From Bacteroidales bacterium (GTDB lineage Bacteria > Bacteroidota > Bacteroidia > Bacteroidales > Muribaculaceae): DNA of 64,000 nt. The notes below the pieces were generated by a model. The model did no database searches and was not told the DNA's origin. It saw only the letters and a list, made by a program, of their open reading frames with translations. Location: assembly GCA_900768685.1 (NCBI GenBank), contig CAAGDX010000033.1, positions 1 through 64,000 of the forward strand, written 5' to 3'. Positions 1-8,510 of this stretch are shown in pieces (positions within the stretch are counted from its first letter, which is position 1; every line of letters starts with the position of its first letter). The translations under genes and the position numbers were made by a program.

Positions 1-31
1 ATCTTCGTCCGTGCTTAACGGTTATGTGGCT

Positions 32-117
32 CGCCACACGCCCTTATAAGCACGAACAAATCTGCTCAATGACTGCCCGCCTCTGCTTTAACATTTATTA
101 TGAAACAGGCTCTAAAA
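32..117 (-). repeat. Dispersed ~86-bp repeat, copy A
   Basis: Read on the minus strand, this stretch aligns over about 85 bases, with roughly eight differences, to 16305-16390 on the plus strand. The shared part starts with TTTTAGAGCCTGT and ends near GTGTGGCG. Both copies sit close to tRNA genes. Short reading frames cross both copies and look alike, but the differences are not mainly synonymous, so I treat it as a non-coding repeat. Its first 15 bases (103-117) are one copy of the motif found at many gene ends in this window. Confidence 0.75.
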
Positions 118-133
118 AAAATCGCAGAAAATT

Positions 134-163
134 TTGGAGATTCAGAAAAAAGCAGTACCTTTG
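134..163 (+). promoter_or_regulatory. Bacteroidetes-type promoter for the tRNA-Val pair
   Basis: A TTG at 134-136 and TACCTTTG at 156-163 are separated by 19 bases, the expected spacing of the Bacteroidetes -33/-7 promoter. It ends 17 bases before the first tRNA-Val. Confidence 0.75.
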
Positions 164-180
164 CAACGCAATTGGCAAAA

Positions 181-255
181 GGGCGTTTAGCTCAGCTGGT
201 TCAGAGCATCTGCCTTACAAGCAGAGGGTCGGCGGTTCGAATCCGTCAACGCCCA
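181..255 (+). tRNA. tRNA-Val (anticodon TAC), copy 1
   Basis: The acceptor stem pairs GGGCGTT with AACGCCC and is followed by discriminator A. The anticodon loop CTTACAA gives anticodon TAC (valine). D-loop (AGCTCAG) and T-loop (GGTTCGAATCC) sequences are canonical. CCA is not encoded. It is identical in sequence to the copy 119 bases downstream and probably shares its transcript. Confidence 0.95.
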
Positions 256-299
256 CAAATAGCAAACCTTAAGCCGATTGCAAGAGAAAATTCACATTC

Positions 300-374
300 G
301 GGCGTTTAGCTCAGCTGGTTCAGAGCATCTGCCTTACAAGCAGAGGGTCGGCGGTTCGAATCCGTCAACGCCCA
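300..374 (+). tRNA. tRNA-Val (anticodon TAC), copy 2
   Basis: This is a second, identical 75-base valine tRNA. The 44-base spacer from copy 1 has no promoter box, so the two are probably co-transcribed. A strong hairpin terminator follows at 421-450. Confidence 0.95.
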
Positions 375-420
375 CACAGATTGAAATTATCTGTTATAAT
401 GATTGTAGGTGGAAAATGCG

Positions 421-450
421 AACTTTGTGAAAATTCACAAAGTTTTTTTT
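421..450 (+). terminator. Rho-independent terminator after tRNA-Val pair
   Basis: AACTTTGTGA (421-430) pairs with TCACAAAGTT (435-444), and the stem runs into eight T's. A second small hairpin, GCAAAGTC/GACTTTGC (464-484), follows. The rest of 485-594 is AT-rich and shows no gene. Confidence 0.85.
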
Positions 451-594
451 GTTTATATGCGATGCAAAGTCTATACGACTTTGCGTTTTCTGCAAAATGA
501 GCAAAATCTATACAATTCTCGTCAAAAAAACGTAAAAAATATCAAAAGTGACAAAAACTTTTGCCGATGTATCAATAAATTAAAGAGTATTTCG

Positions 595-602
595 TAATTT
601 TG
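595..602 (+). promoter_or_regulatory. -7 promoter box of coaX (near-leaderless)
   Basis: TAATTTTG ends only eight bases before the coaX ATG, so transcription should start within a few bases of the start codon. No clear TTG lies at the -33 position. Confidence 0.55.
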
Positions 603-610
603 CCACCGAA

Positions 611-1342
611 ATGCGAAAAAAATTGACGATAGACCGTGGTAACACCGCTACTAAGGCGATGCTCTGGGAAGGTAAGAAGGCTGTGTGGCAACATACTTTC
701 TCCGCTCCTTCGTGTGAAGATTTTCGCAGCATAGTGGAAAAATTTGCTCCGGACTGTGCTATCCTCTGCAGTGTTACGGAAAATAATGATTTCATCACAG
801 ACACTCTGAAGGAACTCTTGGGCTGCGAGAATGTGGCTGTGCTGACAAGAGAAACGCCCGTACCACTGACTATTGACTATAAAACACCGCAAACGCTTGG
901 TGCAGATCGTGTTGCCGCCGCTGTGGGGGCTACGGTGATAAATCCCGGCAAAACGTCGCTCGTGGTGGATATAGGCACTGCGGTGACGTATGATGTGGTG
1001 ACGGCGGACGGCAGATTTATAGGCGGAAATATTGCTCCGGGCATAGGTATGCGTCTGCGTGCTCTGAATGCTTTCACTCAGCGTTTGCCGCTGATAGAGA
1101 GCAAGGGTGAAACTCCACTTTGGGGCAAGACTACGGAGGAGGCTATGAGAGCCGGTGCCGTGAATGGCGTGATAGGAGAGATTCTCTACTATATGTCGCA
1201 ACTTCCGGAAGGCGCATCACTCATTCTCACAGGTGGTTGGGGCTCAGACATGGCGAAACTTTTACCAATAAAATGCGTGGCAAAGCCTTGTCTCGTATCA
1301 ATAGGACTAAACAGAATATTATCTTACAATGAAGCTAAATAA
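611..1342 (+). CDS. coaX: Type III pantothenate kinase CoaX
   Basis: It phosphorylates pantothenate with ATP in the first step of coenzyme A synthesis, in the cytoplasm. The 243-residue length fits the family. The N-terminus carries the ASKHA-fold phosphate loop as IDRGNTATK (usually D-x-GNT), the middle has PQTLGADR and VVDIGTAVTYD, and ILTGGWG is the second nucleotide-binding motif near the C-terminus. Type III enzymes need a monovalent cation and are insensitive to CoA feedback (family knowledge). It overlaps the next gene by 14 bases, indicating translational coupling. The start is set by ATG just after a TAnnTTTG box. Confidence 0.95.
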   Translation: MRKKLTIDRGNTATKAMLWEGKKAVWQHTFSAPSCEDFRSIVEKFAPDCAILCSVTENNDFITDTLKELLGCENVAVLTRETPVPLTIDYKTPQTLGADRVAAAVGATVINPGKTSLVVDIGTAVTYDVVTADGRFIGGNIAPGIGMRLRALNAFTQRLPLIESKGETPLWGKTTEEAMRAGAVNGVIGEILYYMSQLPEGASLILTGGWGSDMAKLLPIKCVAKPCLVSIGLNRILSYNEAK

Positions 1343-2567
1343 AATTTTTATTTCTCTTGCCCTTATCATGGGCATCACATTCGGAATAACAGCACAAGAT
1401 GCAATGTCGCCGTACTCTCGCTTCGGCTATGGTACGCTCATAGATAATGCCACTTCCACACAGCGTGCCATGGGTGGCGTGGGCTACGCTATGCAGTCCG
1501 GCAGACAGATAAACGTTATGAACCCTGCATCTTACGCTTCCATCGACTCTCTGACCTTTCTTTTTGACATGGGTATCACCATGACAAACCATTGGGCGGA
1601 AGATAACGGAATTAAAGATAAAGATTTCGGCGGCGGTTTGGACTACATCACGCTACAAGTGCCTATCACAAAGAAAATTGGTGCTTCCGCAGGTCTTTTG
1701 CCATATTCCACTACCGGCTATGCCTTTGGAAATGAGATTGATAACGGTTCTAACTCTTATCAAGGTTCCGGTGGTATCAATCAAATCTACGTGGGTGTGG
1801 GCGTGAAGCCGTACAAGGGACTTTCCGTGGGTGCAAACATCTCTTATCTTTTCGGAAATACGAGAAACGACAACTATGTTTACACCAATTCCGGTTCCAC
1901 AACTCTTTTTGAACGCGTAATGGAGGTGAGAGACTATCATTTGCTTTTTGGTGCACAGTACAATCTCGTGCTTTCCAAAACAAGAAACGTAACATTCGGT
2001 CTCACTTATTCTCCGGGCAAAGATTTCCGCGGAAATACGTATGGCGTGAAGTATGACACCGGTAACGACAATGTGCCGGACACGATAGGCGAAATGAAAC
2101 TCAAAGGCAACTATTCCCGTCCGGACTCTTGGGGCTTGGGCGTGAATATGCAGGTGAATCGCAGGCTTATGGTGGAAGCGGACTTTACGTATCAGCAGTG
2201 GTCCAAGGCTAAGTACAATGCCATAGAGGGTTTTGAAAACACCAAGTTTGACGACCGCTGGAAAGTGGCTGCAGGTATGCAATATGTTCAAAATAGCCGA
2301 GGTTCATGGCTGAACAGGGTGCAGTACCGTGCAGGTGCTTATTACACTCGCGACTATCTGAAATTCGGTGATAACAATGTGAAAGAATACGGTGTGTCGC
2401 TCGGTTTCGGCTTGCCCGCACCGGCTTCCAAGACATACATAAACCTGGGTCTGCAGTATTCACACCGTCAGGCTTATCCTAATCCGCTCGTGAAAGAAGA
2501 TTGCCTCTACATCACGCTTGGCATAAACTTCAACGAACTCTGGTTCTGGAGAAACAAGATTAAATAA
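1329..2567 (+). CDS. Outer-membrane beta-barrel protein (FadL-like style)
   Basis: This 412-residue protein has a signal peptide (residues 1-22, cleavage after ITA-Q). An N-terminal segment, SPYSRFGYG then TQRAMGGVG and MNPASYAS, resembles Bacteroidetes barrels of the FadL/OmpP1 type. The rest is alternating amphipathic strands with many Gly and aromatic residues, and it ends in a short basic tail after FNELWFW. It sits between coaX and lptC, a placement I recall as common in Bacteroidales, which suggests a housekeeping envelope role. The substrate is unknown. Its first 14 bases overlap coaX. Confidence 0.8.
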   Translation: MKLNKIFISLALIMGITFGITAQDAMSPYSRFGYGTLIDNATSTQRAMGGVGYAMQSGRQINVMNPASYASIDSLTFLFDMGITMTNHWAEDNGIKDKDFGGGLDYITLQVPITKKIGASAGLLPYSTTGYAFGNEIDNGSNSYQGSGGINQIYVGVGVKPYKGLSVGANISYLFGNTRNDNYVYTNSGSTTLFERVMEVRDYHLLFGAQYNLVLSKTRNVTFGLTYSPGKDFRGNTYGVKYDTGNDNVPDTIGEMKLKGNYSRPDSWGLGVNMQVNRRLMVEADFTYQQWSKAKYNAIEGFENTKFDDRWKVAAGMQYVQNSRGSWLNRVQYRAGAYYTRDYLKFGDNNVKEYGVSLGFGLPAPASKTYINLGLQYSHRQAYPNPLVKEDCLYITLGINFNELWFWRNKIK

Positions 2568-2575
2568 TTTATTTA

Positions 2576-3253
2576 TTGAATTTGGGAAACAATTCCAAAT
2601 ATTCCGGTCTCCGTGCATTGCCTGCCGCCGTTTTGGCTATCTTGACAGCCGTAGCGGTAGCGGTGACGTCTTGCTCGGACAAGAAAATGGAAACGGAAAC
2701 GGCAATCACGAATCCCGATGCCGTTCCCACGATGATGACACGCGATGTTGTGACCCTGATTTCAGACTCCGGCTACACACGCTATCAAATCACGGCACCC
2801 GTATGGCTGATGTTTGAAAACCGCATAGATGCTTGCTGGAAATTTCCGGAAGGTATGCACCTGGAGAAGTACGACGACGATATGAATATTGATGCGTATA
2901 TCGACTGCGATTCCGCAACGTATTTCAGTTCCAAACGCATCTGGCGTCTTGACGGCAACGTGAGAATGCTTAACACTCAGGGCGATAAGTTCCTCACACA
3001 GCAGATTTTCTGGGACCAAGACGGCAGAACGGTGTATTCCGACTCATTTATACATATTGAACGAACAAACAGGATAATAGAAGGCTACGGTTTCACGTCA
3101 AACGAGCAGATGACAAACTACGTTGTGAACCAAACGTCCGGTATTTTCCCTGTGCCGGACAGAAATGCCTCCGGGCGGCAGAGTGGCGGCGACTCCGTGA
3201 AAGCAGAGCCGCAGAAAGAAGAAGTGAAACCGGAAATAATGCAAAAAAATTAG
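2576..3253 (+). CDS. lptC: LPS export periplasmic protein LptC
   Basis: LptC anchors the periplasmic bridge that carries lipopolysaccharide from the LptBFG transporter to the outer membrane. The 225-residue protein has a hydrophobic N-terminus ending VAVTSCS, which resembles a lipobox (Cys at about residue 33). A central region of short beta strands follows, with alternating phrases such as IDCDSATYF, WRLDGNVRM and YSDSFIHI typical of the LptA/LptC beta-jellyroll. The C-terminus is a charged, glutamate-rich tail. The apparent start is TTG (2576), and another TTG lies two codons on. No ATG gives the complete signal. It lies 8 bases after the OMP gene and 9 bases before the next, so one operon. 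Confidence 0.85.
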   Translation: MNLGNNSKYSGLRALPAAVLAILTAVAVAVTSCSDKKMETETAITNPDAVPTMMTRDVVTLISDSGYTRYQITAPVWLMFENRIDACWKFPEGMHLEKYDDDMNIDAYIDCDSATYFSSKRIWRLDGNVRMLNTQGDKFLTQQIFWDQDGRTVYSDSFIHIERTNRIIEGYGFTSNEQMTNYVVNQTSGIFPVPDRNASGRQSGGDSVKAEPQKEEVKPEIMQKN

Positions 3254-3262
3254 AGGAAGACT

Positions 3263-4549
3263 ATGGATACTATTTCTGCAGTAATATTACTCTTAATTAT
3301 GCTTTTCCTTTCCGCCATTTTCTCCGGAATGGAAATAGCGTTTATCACGTCGGATAGGGTTCGTGTGGAACTGGACATCAAGCAGGGCGGTATGATAGGG
3401 TCTATCCTGAACAGGTTTTACAAAAACTCCTCTTTCTTTATTTCCACAATCCTTGTGGGAAACAACATCACCCTCGTGGTGTATGGTCTTGCCGCTGCCG
3501 TGATTTTGGAGCCTGTATTGGAAAAATACATTGTTTCCGATGCTCTGAATCTGATTGTTTCCACGCTTATCACCACGGGTGTTATCCTCCTTATGGGTGA
3601 ATTTATTCCCAAAACGGTTTTCCGCATCAATCCCAACTCTTCGCTCAAATTTTTTGCACTGCCTATCTTCCTGATATACCTTGTTTTATACCCGATTTCA
3701 CTTCTCACAACGGGTATTTCACGTTTGCTTATGAAGATTGCGGGAATAAAGGACAATCAGACGTCGCTCGGCTACCTTTCCATAGGCGACTTGAACGAGT
3801 TTATAGAGCGTACTATCGAGCAAAATCCGCAGCAAGAGCAAGAACTGGAAAATGAAGTGAAAATTTTCCACAATGCACTGGATTTCTCGTCTATTCACCT
3901 CCGCGACTGTATGATTCCGCGAAACGAAATCATAGCAGTGGATATCGATGACATCACCACGGAACAACTTTCCGCACTTTTCACGTCTTCCGGTCGCTCA
4001 AAAATCATTGTGTATAAGGAAGATATAGATAATATTCTGGGTTATATCCACGTTTCCGAACTTTTCCACCCGGAACGCAAGTGGCAGGACAATATCAAGC
4101 CTATCATCTATGCACCGGAGGCACTGCTGGCAAACAAAATGATGAGGCGACTGCTTACGGAAAAGCGTTCTATCGCTATTATTATAGATGAGTTTGGCGG
4201 CACGTCCGGTATGGTAACGCTGGAGGACCTTGTGGAAGAAATTTTCGGTGATATTCAAGATGAACACGACCACTCCAAACTTATCCAGAAAGAGGTGTCA
4301 CCGGGTGTGTATGAGTTTTCCGGTCGCTCGGAAATCGAGCATATAAATGAGTATTTCGGACTTGATATTCCGGAAAGCGATGAATATCAGACACTTGCAG
4401 GCTACATCTTTATCACCACAGGTTCTATTCCGGAGCAAGGCGACGAAATCGCCATCGGAAATCTGCTCTTCACTATCGTAAAGAGAAACGCCACAAGGCT
4501 GGAACTTATCCGCGTCACTGCAAACGGCACTTCAAAGGATAAAGACTGA
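3263..4549 (+). CDS. CNNM/CorC-type transmembrane CBS-domain protein (GldE-like)
   Basis: It is a 428-residue inner-membrane protein. An N-terminal DUF21/CNNM domain (residues ~1-190) has about four hydrophobic segments and the motifs FSGMEIAF and GEFIPK. A CBS-pair domain follows (MIPRNEIIAVD, IDEFGGTSGMVTLEDLVEEIFGD). A CorC_HlyC ligand domain ends it (residues ~340-420). Relatives are proposed Mg2+/Co2+ transporters or, in gliding Bacteroidetes, GldE. The name hemolysin is historical and not supported by function. It is the last gene of the coaX-OMP-lptC run. In Bacteroides-type genomes I expect a periplasmic prolyl isomerase next, but here a separately promoted MATE gene follows. Confidence 0.88.
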   Translation: MDTISAVILLLIMLFLSAIFSGMEIAFITSDRVRVELDIKQGGMIGSILNRFYKNSSFFISTILVGNNITLVVYGLAAAVILEPVLEKYIVSDALNLIVSTLITTGVILLMGEFIPKTVFRINPNSSLKFFALPIFLIYLVLYPISLLTTGISRLLMKIAGIKDNQTSLGYLSIGDLNEFIERTIEQNPQQEQELENEVKIFHNALDFSSIHLRDCMIPRNEIIAVDIDDITTEQLSALFTSSGRSKIIVYKEDIDNILGYIHVSELFHPERKWQDNIKPIIYAPEALLANKMMRRLLTEKRSIAIIIDEFGGTSGMVTLEDLVEEIFGDIQDEHDHSKLIQKEVSPGVYEFSGRSEIEHINEYFGLDIPESDEYQTLAGYIFITTGSIPEQGDEIAIGNLLFTIVKRNATRLELIRVTANGTSKDKD

Positions 4550-4591
4550 TTTTTGCGGTACAAATCATATTTTCAAGTCTTGCAATGTAAA

Positions 4592-4622
4592 TTGCAAAGC
4601 ATCTTTTTTATTCGTACCTTTG
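4592..4622 (+). promoter_or_regulatory. Promoter of MATE transporter gene (near-leaderless)
   Basis: TTG at 4592-4594 and TACCTTTG at 4615-4622 are 20 bases apart. The ATG at 4632 is only nine bases beyond the box, leaving a 5' leader of a few bases at most. Confidence 0.7.
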
Positions 4623-4631
4623 CAGTGAAAT

Positions 4632-5957
4632 ATGAAGAGAAAAAATTACATAGCACTTCTCAAACTCGGTTTCCCCATTCTGATAGGTCAGTTGGGGCTT
4701 ATTATTGTGGCGTTTGCAGACAATATTATGGTGGGGCGATACTCCACGGAGGCTTTTGCCGCATCGTCGTTCGTAAACAGTGTTTTTAACCTTGCAAATC
4801 TGGCATGCATGGGCTTCACATACGGGCTAACTCCCATTGTGGCGGCACTTTTTTCGCAGGGCAAAAAGTTTGAAACAGGTTCTGTGATGAAGGCGGCAGT
4901 GCAGGTGAATATGCTGTTTATGCTTGCGATATACGTAATTCTGGGAGTGGTATATTTCAATGTGGAGCACCTCGGGCAGCCTGCGGAACTGATGCCGCTA
5001 ATCCGCCCGTATTTCCTGATAATCCTGGTCACTCTGCTGCCGAATACGCTGTTTAACCTGTTTTCGCAGTGGTCATACGCTGTTGGGAACAGCAAAGGAC
5101 CGATGTGGATAATGCTTTTCTCCAATGTGCTGAATATCGTGGGCAATTACGCCCTTATTTACGGCAACATCGGTGCACCGGAACTCGGACTTACAGGTGC
5201 CGGAATAAGTACACTCATAGCACGCATGGTTTGTCCGGCTATTCTTCTGCCGATATTCTTCTTTAGCAAAGCAAATGCGGAGTACGCAAAGGGATTTTTT
5301 GCGAGCAAATGCACTGAAAGTCAGCGTCTTGAAGTGTTCCGCACCTCGTATCCCATTTCCATGCAGATGTCTATGGAGTCAGGCTCATTCTCCGTGGTGG
5401 GAGTGATGGCAGGGTGGATAGGCACGGTGGCTATGGCATCTTTCCAGATAATAGTGATAGTGGGGACACTCGGTTTCTGTATTTACTATAGTTTTGGTGC
5501 CGCCATCGCCGCTCTCGTGGGTAATGCCCGCGGACTTGGCAACAGCAATCAGATGAAAAGCGTTGCCGCTGCAGGTTATCACATAATCCTTGTCCTGGCA
5601 GCCATTTCTTCCATAATTTTCTATGCTCTGGGACCGCAACTCATATCCGTTTTCACTACGGATAAAGTGGTGATAGCCACCACGATAACGCTTATTGTGC
5701 CACTTCTGTTGTATCAACTGGGCGATGCCACACAAATCACTTTTGCGGGAGCCCTCCGCGGCACGGGAAACGTGATGCCGATGCTTTGGATAGCGTTTGT
5801 GAGTTATGTGGTGATAGGTATTCCGGCATCATACATCCTGGCATTCACGGCAGGATTGGGCATTTACGGACTTATTTTGAGTTTCAGTTTCTCGCTTTTC
5901 CCGGCAGGAATAGGCTTTGCATACTTTTTTTATAAAACTGTCAAAAATATCAGATAA
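4632..5957 (+). CDS. MATE family multidrug/metabolite exporter
   Basis: The 441-residue inner-membrane protein has about twelve hydrophobic helices in two similar halves. The N-terminal half has the family phrase LGFPILIGQLG and DNIMVGRYSTEAFAA, and the pseudo-repeat begins near residue 230 (SMESGSFSVVG). MATE proteins export cationic drugs or metabolites against Na+ or H+. The substrate cannot be read from sequence. It is followed by sdaA after 9 bases, so the two are likely co-transcribed from the promoter at 4592-4622. Confidence 0.92.
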   Translation: MKRKNYIALLKLGFPILIGQLGLIIVAFADNIMVGRYSTEAFAASSFVNSVFNLANLACMGFTYGLTPIVAALFSQGKKFETGSVMKAAVQVNMLFMLAIYVILGVVYFNVEHLGQPAELMPLIRPYFLIILVTLLPNTLFNLFSQWSYAVGNSKGPMWIMLFSNVLNIVGNYALIYGNIGAPELGLTGAGISTLIARMVCPAILLPIFFFSKANAEYAKGFFASKCTESQRLEVFRTSYPISMQMSMESGSFSVVGVMAGWIGTVAMASFQIIVIVGTLGFCIYYSFGAAIAALVGNARGLGNSNQMKSVAAAGYHIILVLAAISSIIFYALGPQLISVFTTDKVVIATTITLIVPLLLYQLGDATQITFAGALRGTGNVMPMLWIAFVSYVVIGIPASYILAFTAGLGIYGLILSFSFSLFPAGIGFAYFFYKTVKNIR

Positions 5958-5966
5958 AAACATATC

Positions 5967-7163
5967 ATGGAGTCAATAATTCGTCTTTACAAAATAGGTT
6001 ACGGACCTTCCAGCAGTCACACTATGGGTCCTCGAAAAGCAGCGGAAAACTTTGCACGTCGCCATGGCGATGCCGCACGTTTTGAAGTCACTCTCTATGG
6101 CTCACTTGCCGCCACGGGTAAAGGTCACCTCACGGATAAGGCGATTCTTGACATTCTCAGTCCTATAGCACCTACGGAAATTGTGTGGAAACCGGAGATT
6201 TTTCTGCCTTTCCACCCGAATGGCATGACGTTTAAGTCCTACGACCACGGTGGCAACGAAACGGACTCCGAAACGGTGTTTTCCATTGGCGGCGGTGACA
6301 TCTGCCACGAGGGCGAACGTCTGAACCGGGCTAATCATGTCTATTCCATGAACACTATCCGTGAAATTCTGGAATGGTGCGATAAAACGGGTCGCTCCTA
6401 CTGGGAATACGTGGATATGTGCGAAGGTTCCGCAGTTTGGGACTATCTCCACGAAGTGTGGGAGACGATGAAAGCCGCCGTGGAGAGAGGTATCGAGGCG
6501 GAAGGCGTATTGCCCGGCGGACTGGGTGTGAGACGTAAAGCGGTGACATATTACGTTCATGCGGCGGGCTACAACAGTAACCTCAAATCTCGCGGACTTG
6601 TCTATGCCTACGCTCTTGCGGTGAGTGAAGAAAATGCTTCAGGCGGAAAAATAGTTACGGCACCCACATGCGGCTCCAGCGGTATTGTTCCGGCTGTGCT
6701 GTATCACCTCCACACGTCTAAAAATTTCACGGAAAAGCGAATACTCCGTGCCCTTGCCACAGCCGGAATATTCGGTAATGTTGTAAAGACAAATGCTTCT
6801 GTTTCAGGAGCGGAAGTGGGTTGCCAGGGTGAAGTAGGGGTAGCATGTGCTATGGCTGCCGCAGCGGCGAGTCAACTTTTTGGCGGTTCACCTGCGCAGA
6901 TAGAATATTCTGCGGAAATGGGTCTTGAGCACCACCTCGGTCTCACCTGTGACCCTGTGTGCGGTCTTGTGCAAATCCCATGTATTGAACGTAATGCTTA
7001 CGCTGCCGCTCGTGCCCTTGATGCCAACCTCTATGCCGCTTTTTCCGATGGCCGCCACTCTGTCTCTTTTGACCGTATAGTGGAAGTGATGAAGCAAACG
7101 GGTCATGATATTCCTTCTCTCTATAAAGAAACTTCGCAGGGAGGTCTTGCAGTGATAAAGTAA
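5967..7163 (+). CDS. sdaA: L-serine ammonia-lyase, fused alpha/beta, iron-sulfur type
   Basis: It deaminates L-serine to pyruvate and ammonia using an oxygen-sensitive 4Fe-4S cluster. The 398-residue protein is the single-chain form. The N-terminal beta domain begins GYGPSSSHTMGPRKAAE, and the C-terminal alpha domain has APTCGSSGIVPAVL, SGAEVGCQGEVGVACAM and CDPVCGLVQIPCIERN. The Cys residues in these motifs fit the family's cluster ligands. Length is about 50-60 residues below Enterobacterial SdaA, as is usual in anaerobes. It forms a two-gene unit with the MATE exporter and is followed by 9-bp-period repeats, then the convergent AraC regulator. Confidence 0.95.
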   Translation: MESIIRLYKIGYGPSSSHTMGPRKAAENFARRHGDAARFEVTLYGSLAATGKGHLTDKAILDILSPIAPTEIVWKPEIFLPFHPNGMTFKSYDHGGNETDSETVFSIGGGDICHEGERLNRANHVYSMNTIREILEWCDKTGRSYWEYVDMCEGSAVWDYLHEVWETMKAAVERGIEAEGVLPGGLGVRRKAVTYYVHAAGYNSNLKSRGLVYAYALAVSEENASGGKIVTAPTCGSSGIVPAVLYHLHTSKNFTEKRILRALATAGIFGNVVKTNASVSGAEVGCQGEVGVACAMAAAAASQLFGGSPAQIEYSAEMGLEHHLGLTCDPVCGLVQIPCIERNAYAAARALDANLYAAFSDGRHSVSFDRIVEVMKQTGHDIPSLYKETSQGGLAVIK

Positions 7164-7180
7164 TGCCCAGGGGGAAATTT

Positions 7181-7234
7181 GACCAATTAGTTCAATAAGA
7201 CCAATAAGACTAATTAGACTAATTAGACCAATCT
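7181..7234. repeat. Six-unit 9-bp tandem repeat
   Basis: Six units of nine bases (variants of GACCAATAA/GACTAATTA) fill the gap between the converging sdaA and AraC genes. No hairpin terminator is visible here. Confidence 0.85.
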
Positions 7235-7248
7235 CCGGACTCCAGACT

Positions 7249-8361
7249 TTATCCCAAGCTATCCTTAAATTCTTGCGGTGTGAGACCGGTGTATTTGCGG
7301 AAGGAAGTGTGGAAATTACTGCGGTCGTTGAAGCCTACTTGCTCGTGAAGGTGAGATAACTGCAAGTCCTTGCAGTCACGGATGAGAGTTTTGGCATACT
7401 CCAGTCGGAGCTGATGACGCCATGAGCGGAAAGTGGTGTTGTGATAAGCTTTGAAATATGCCACAAGCTGCTGGCGAGTGATGTGCAACTCCTCCGCTAC
7501 CTGATTTGTGCTTACATCTACTCTTGCAAACTCTTTTCTCATCACCCAGTCGCTGAGGGCTGCCTCCAGTTCTTCCGGTGTGATTTCCTCCGACTTTTCT
7601 TCCGTTTCAATTTCGGGTGCAGGGAGCGTGAATGTGACTTTTTCAGATTTGTCATCAAATTCCTCAGCCGCTGCAAGGAAGAAATCGCCGTCTATGCAGT
7701 AATTCATCAGTGCTACCACCACATACGTGTAATACACGGTGTATAGAATGACAAAAGCATTGTAGCCCCAGTGGTGTAGCGGCACGAGCGACACGGTGCC
7801 CGCAAGGATACCTATGCCCAGAGCACTGTAGAAAAATTTCTTTATCGGATTCAGGTGATAATCTACATTTTCATCGTAATAGTCTTCCAACTCCGCTTCC
7901 GTTTTCTTTACCTGACGGCGGAAAACCATGGTATGCACCACAAGTTGCACAAAGTATGCCGCTACTGCGGGATACCATATAAAGGAGAATATATGCTGTG
8001 CATAAATCTTTGTAACCACAAGCAAGCATGTGAGCAACGTGATAATGCCGAACGCCCACAGGGTATTGCGGAATGTCTTGCTGCGAGTGAGCATCACGGA
8101 TGCCGTCTGAGTAAACAGTAATGCCTGATATGAAGCCACAAAGAGTGTCACAAGTCCTAACCAGTCGCTACTCTCCTCATCAATCTTGAACAGCCCGGAA
8201 ACTGCCAGGATGCCGAACGTAGCCACAAGTATCCACCGTGCATGGGATAGCGGTTCCCAGCGAATCTTGTCCGGAACATGAACAATAGCCAGCATCACGG
8301 CAGAAGTGCCGATAGCAGTGGAAGAGAGTAGGGAAACAAGGTGGTCTATGGTAGTGAGCAT
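7249..8361 (-). CDS. AraC-family regulator with N-terminal membrane domain
   Basis: The 370-residue protein has six or seven hydrophobic segments in residues ~1-225. A charged acidic linker (residues ~230-262, rich in Glu) follows, then a C-terminal AraC/XylS helix-turn-helix pair (residues ~265-368) with TRQQLVAYFKAYHNTTF and LSHLHEQVGFNDRSNFHTSFRKYTGLTPQEF. The second HTH matches the family consensus well. Such membrane-AraC proteins in Bacteroidetes are thought to sense at the membrane and regulate nearby transport or polysaccharide genes, but no ligand or target is evident here. The promoter box lies about 107 bases upstream, leaving a roughly 100-base leader. Confidence 0.88.
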   Translation of the reverse strand: MLTTIDHLVSLLSSTAIGTSAVMLAIVHVPDKIRWEPLSHARWILVATFGILAVSGLFKIDEESSDWLGLVTLFVASYQALLFTQTASVMLTRSKTFRNTLWAFGIITLLTCLLVVTKIYAQHIFSFIWYPAVAAYFVQLVVHTMVFRRQVKKTEAELEDYYDENVDYHLNPIKKFFYSALGIGILAGTVSLVPLHHWGYNAFVILYTVYYTYVVVALMNYCIDGDFFLAAAEEFDDKSEKVTFTLPAPEIETEEKSEEITPEELEAALSDWVMRKEFARVDVSTNQVAEELHITRQQLVAYFKAYHNTTFRSWRHQLRLEYAKTLIRDCKDLQLSHLHEQVGFNDRSNFHTSFRKYTGLTPQEFKDSLG

Positions 8362-8468
8362 ACGTTCCTTTGTTGTGGTATAATTGATTTTAGAGTCTGT
8401 GTGGCAAAAAATAGTAACGGATTATCGTGAAAAACCGTGCTATTGTGGTAAATCTTGATTTTCCACCG

Positions 8469-8476
8469 CAAAGTTA
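8469..8476 (-). promoter_or_regulatory. -7 promoter box of AraC regulator gene
   Basis: TAACTTTG on the minus strand, 107 bases before the start codon. The decayed surface-protein gene begins only about 35 bases away on the other strand. Confidence 0.55.
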
Positions 8477-8510
8477 CAAAAAATTTATAATGAATTGCAG
8501 GGAATGTTGA

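Noticed and set aside
24..309. Short frames across the left repeat and tRNA-Val genes
   Set aside because: They translate tRNA and repeat DNA, and the repeat copies do not show a synonymous substitution pattern.
181..374. tRNA-Val pair as an attachment site of an integrated element
   Set aside because: Both copies are complete and identical with normal flanks. No integrase follows; the duplication looks like ordinary tRNA tandem duplication.
572..1201. A 209-residue minus-strand frame over coaX
   Set aside because: It is a shadow of coaX with an implausible His/Ser-rich composition.
3263..4549. Hemolysin annotation for the CBS-domain protein
   Set aside because: The domain set (DUF21-CBS-CorC) points to a CNNM/CorC or GldE-like membrane protein. 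The hemolysin label comes from a historical homologue.
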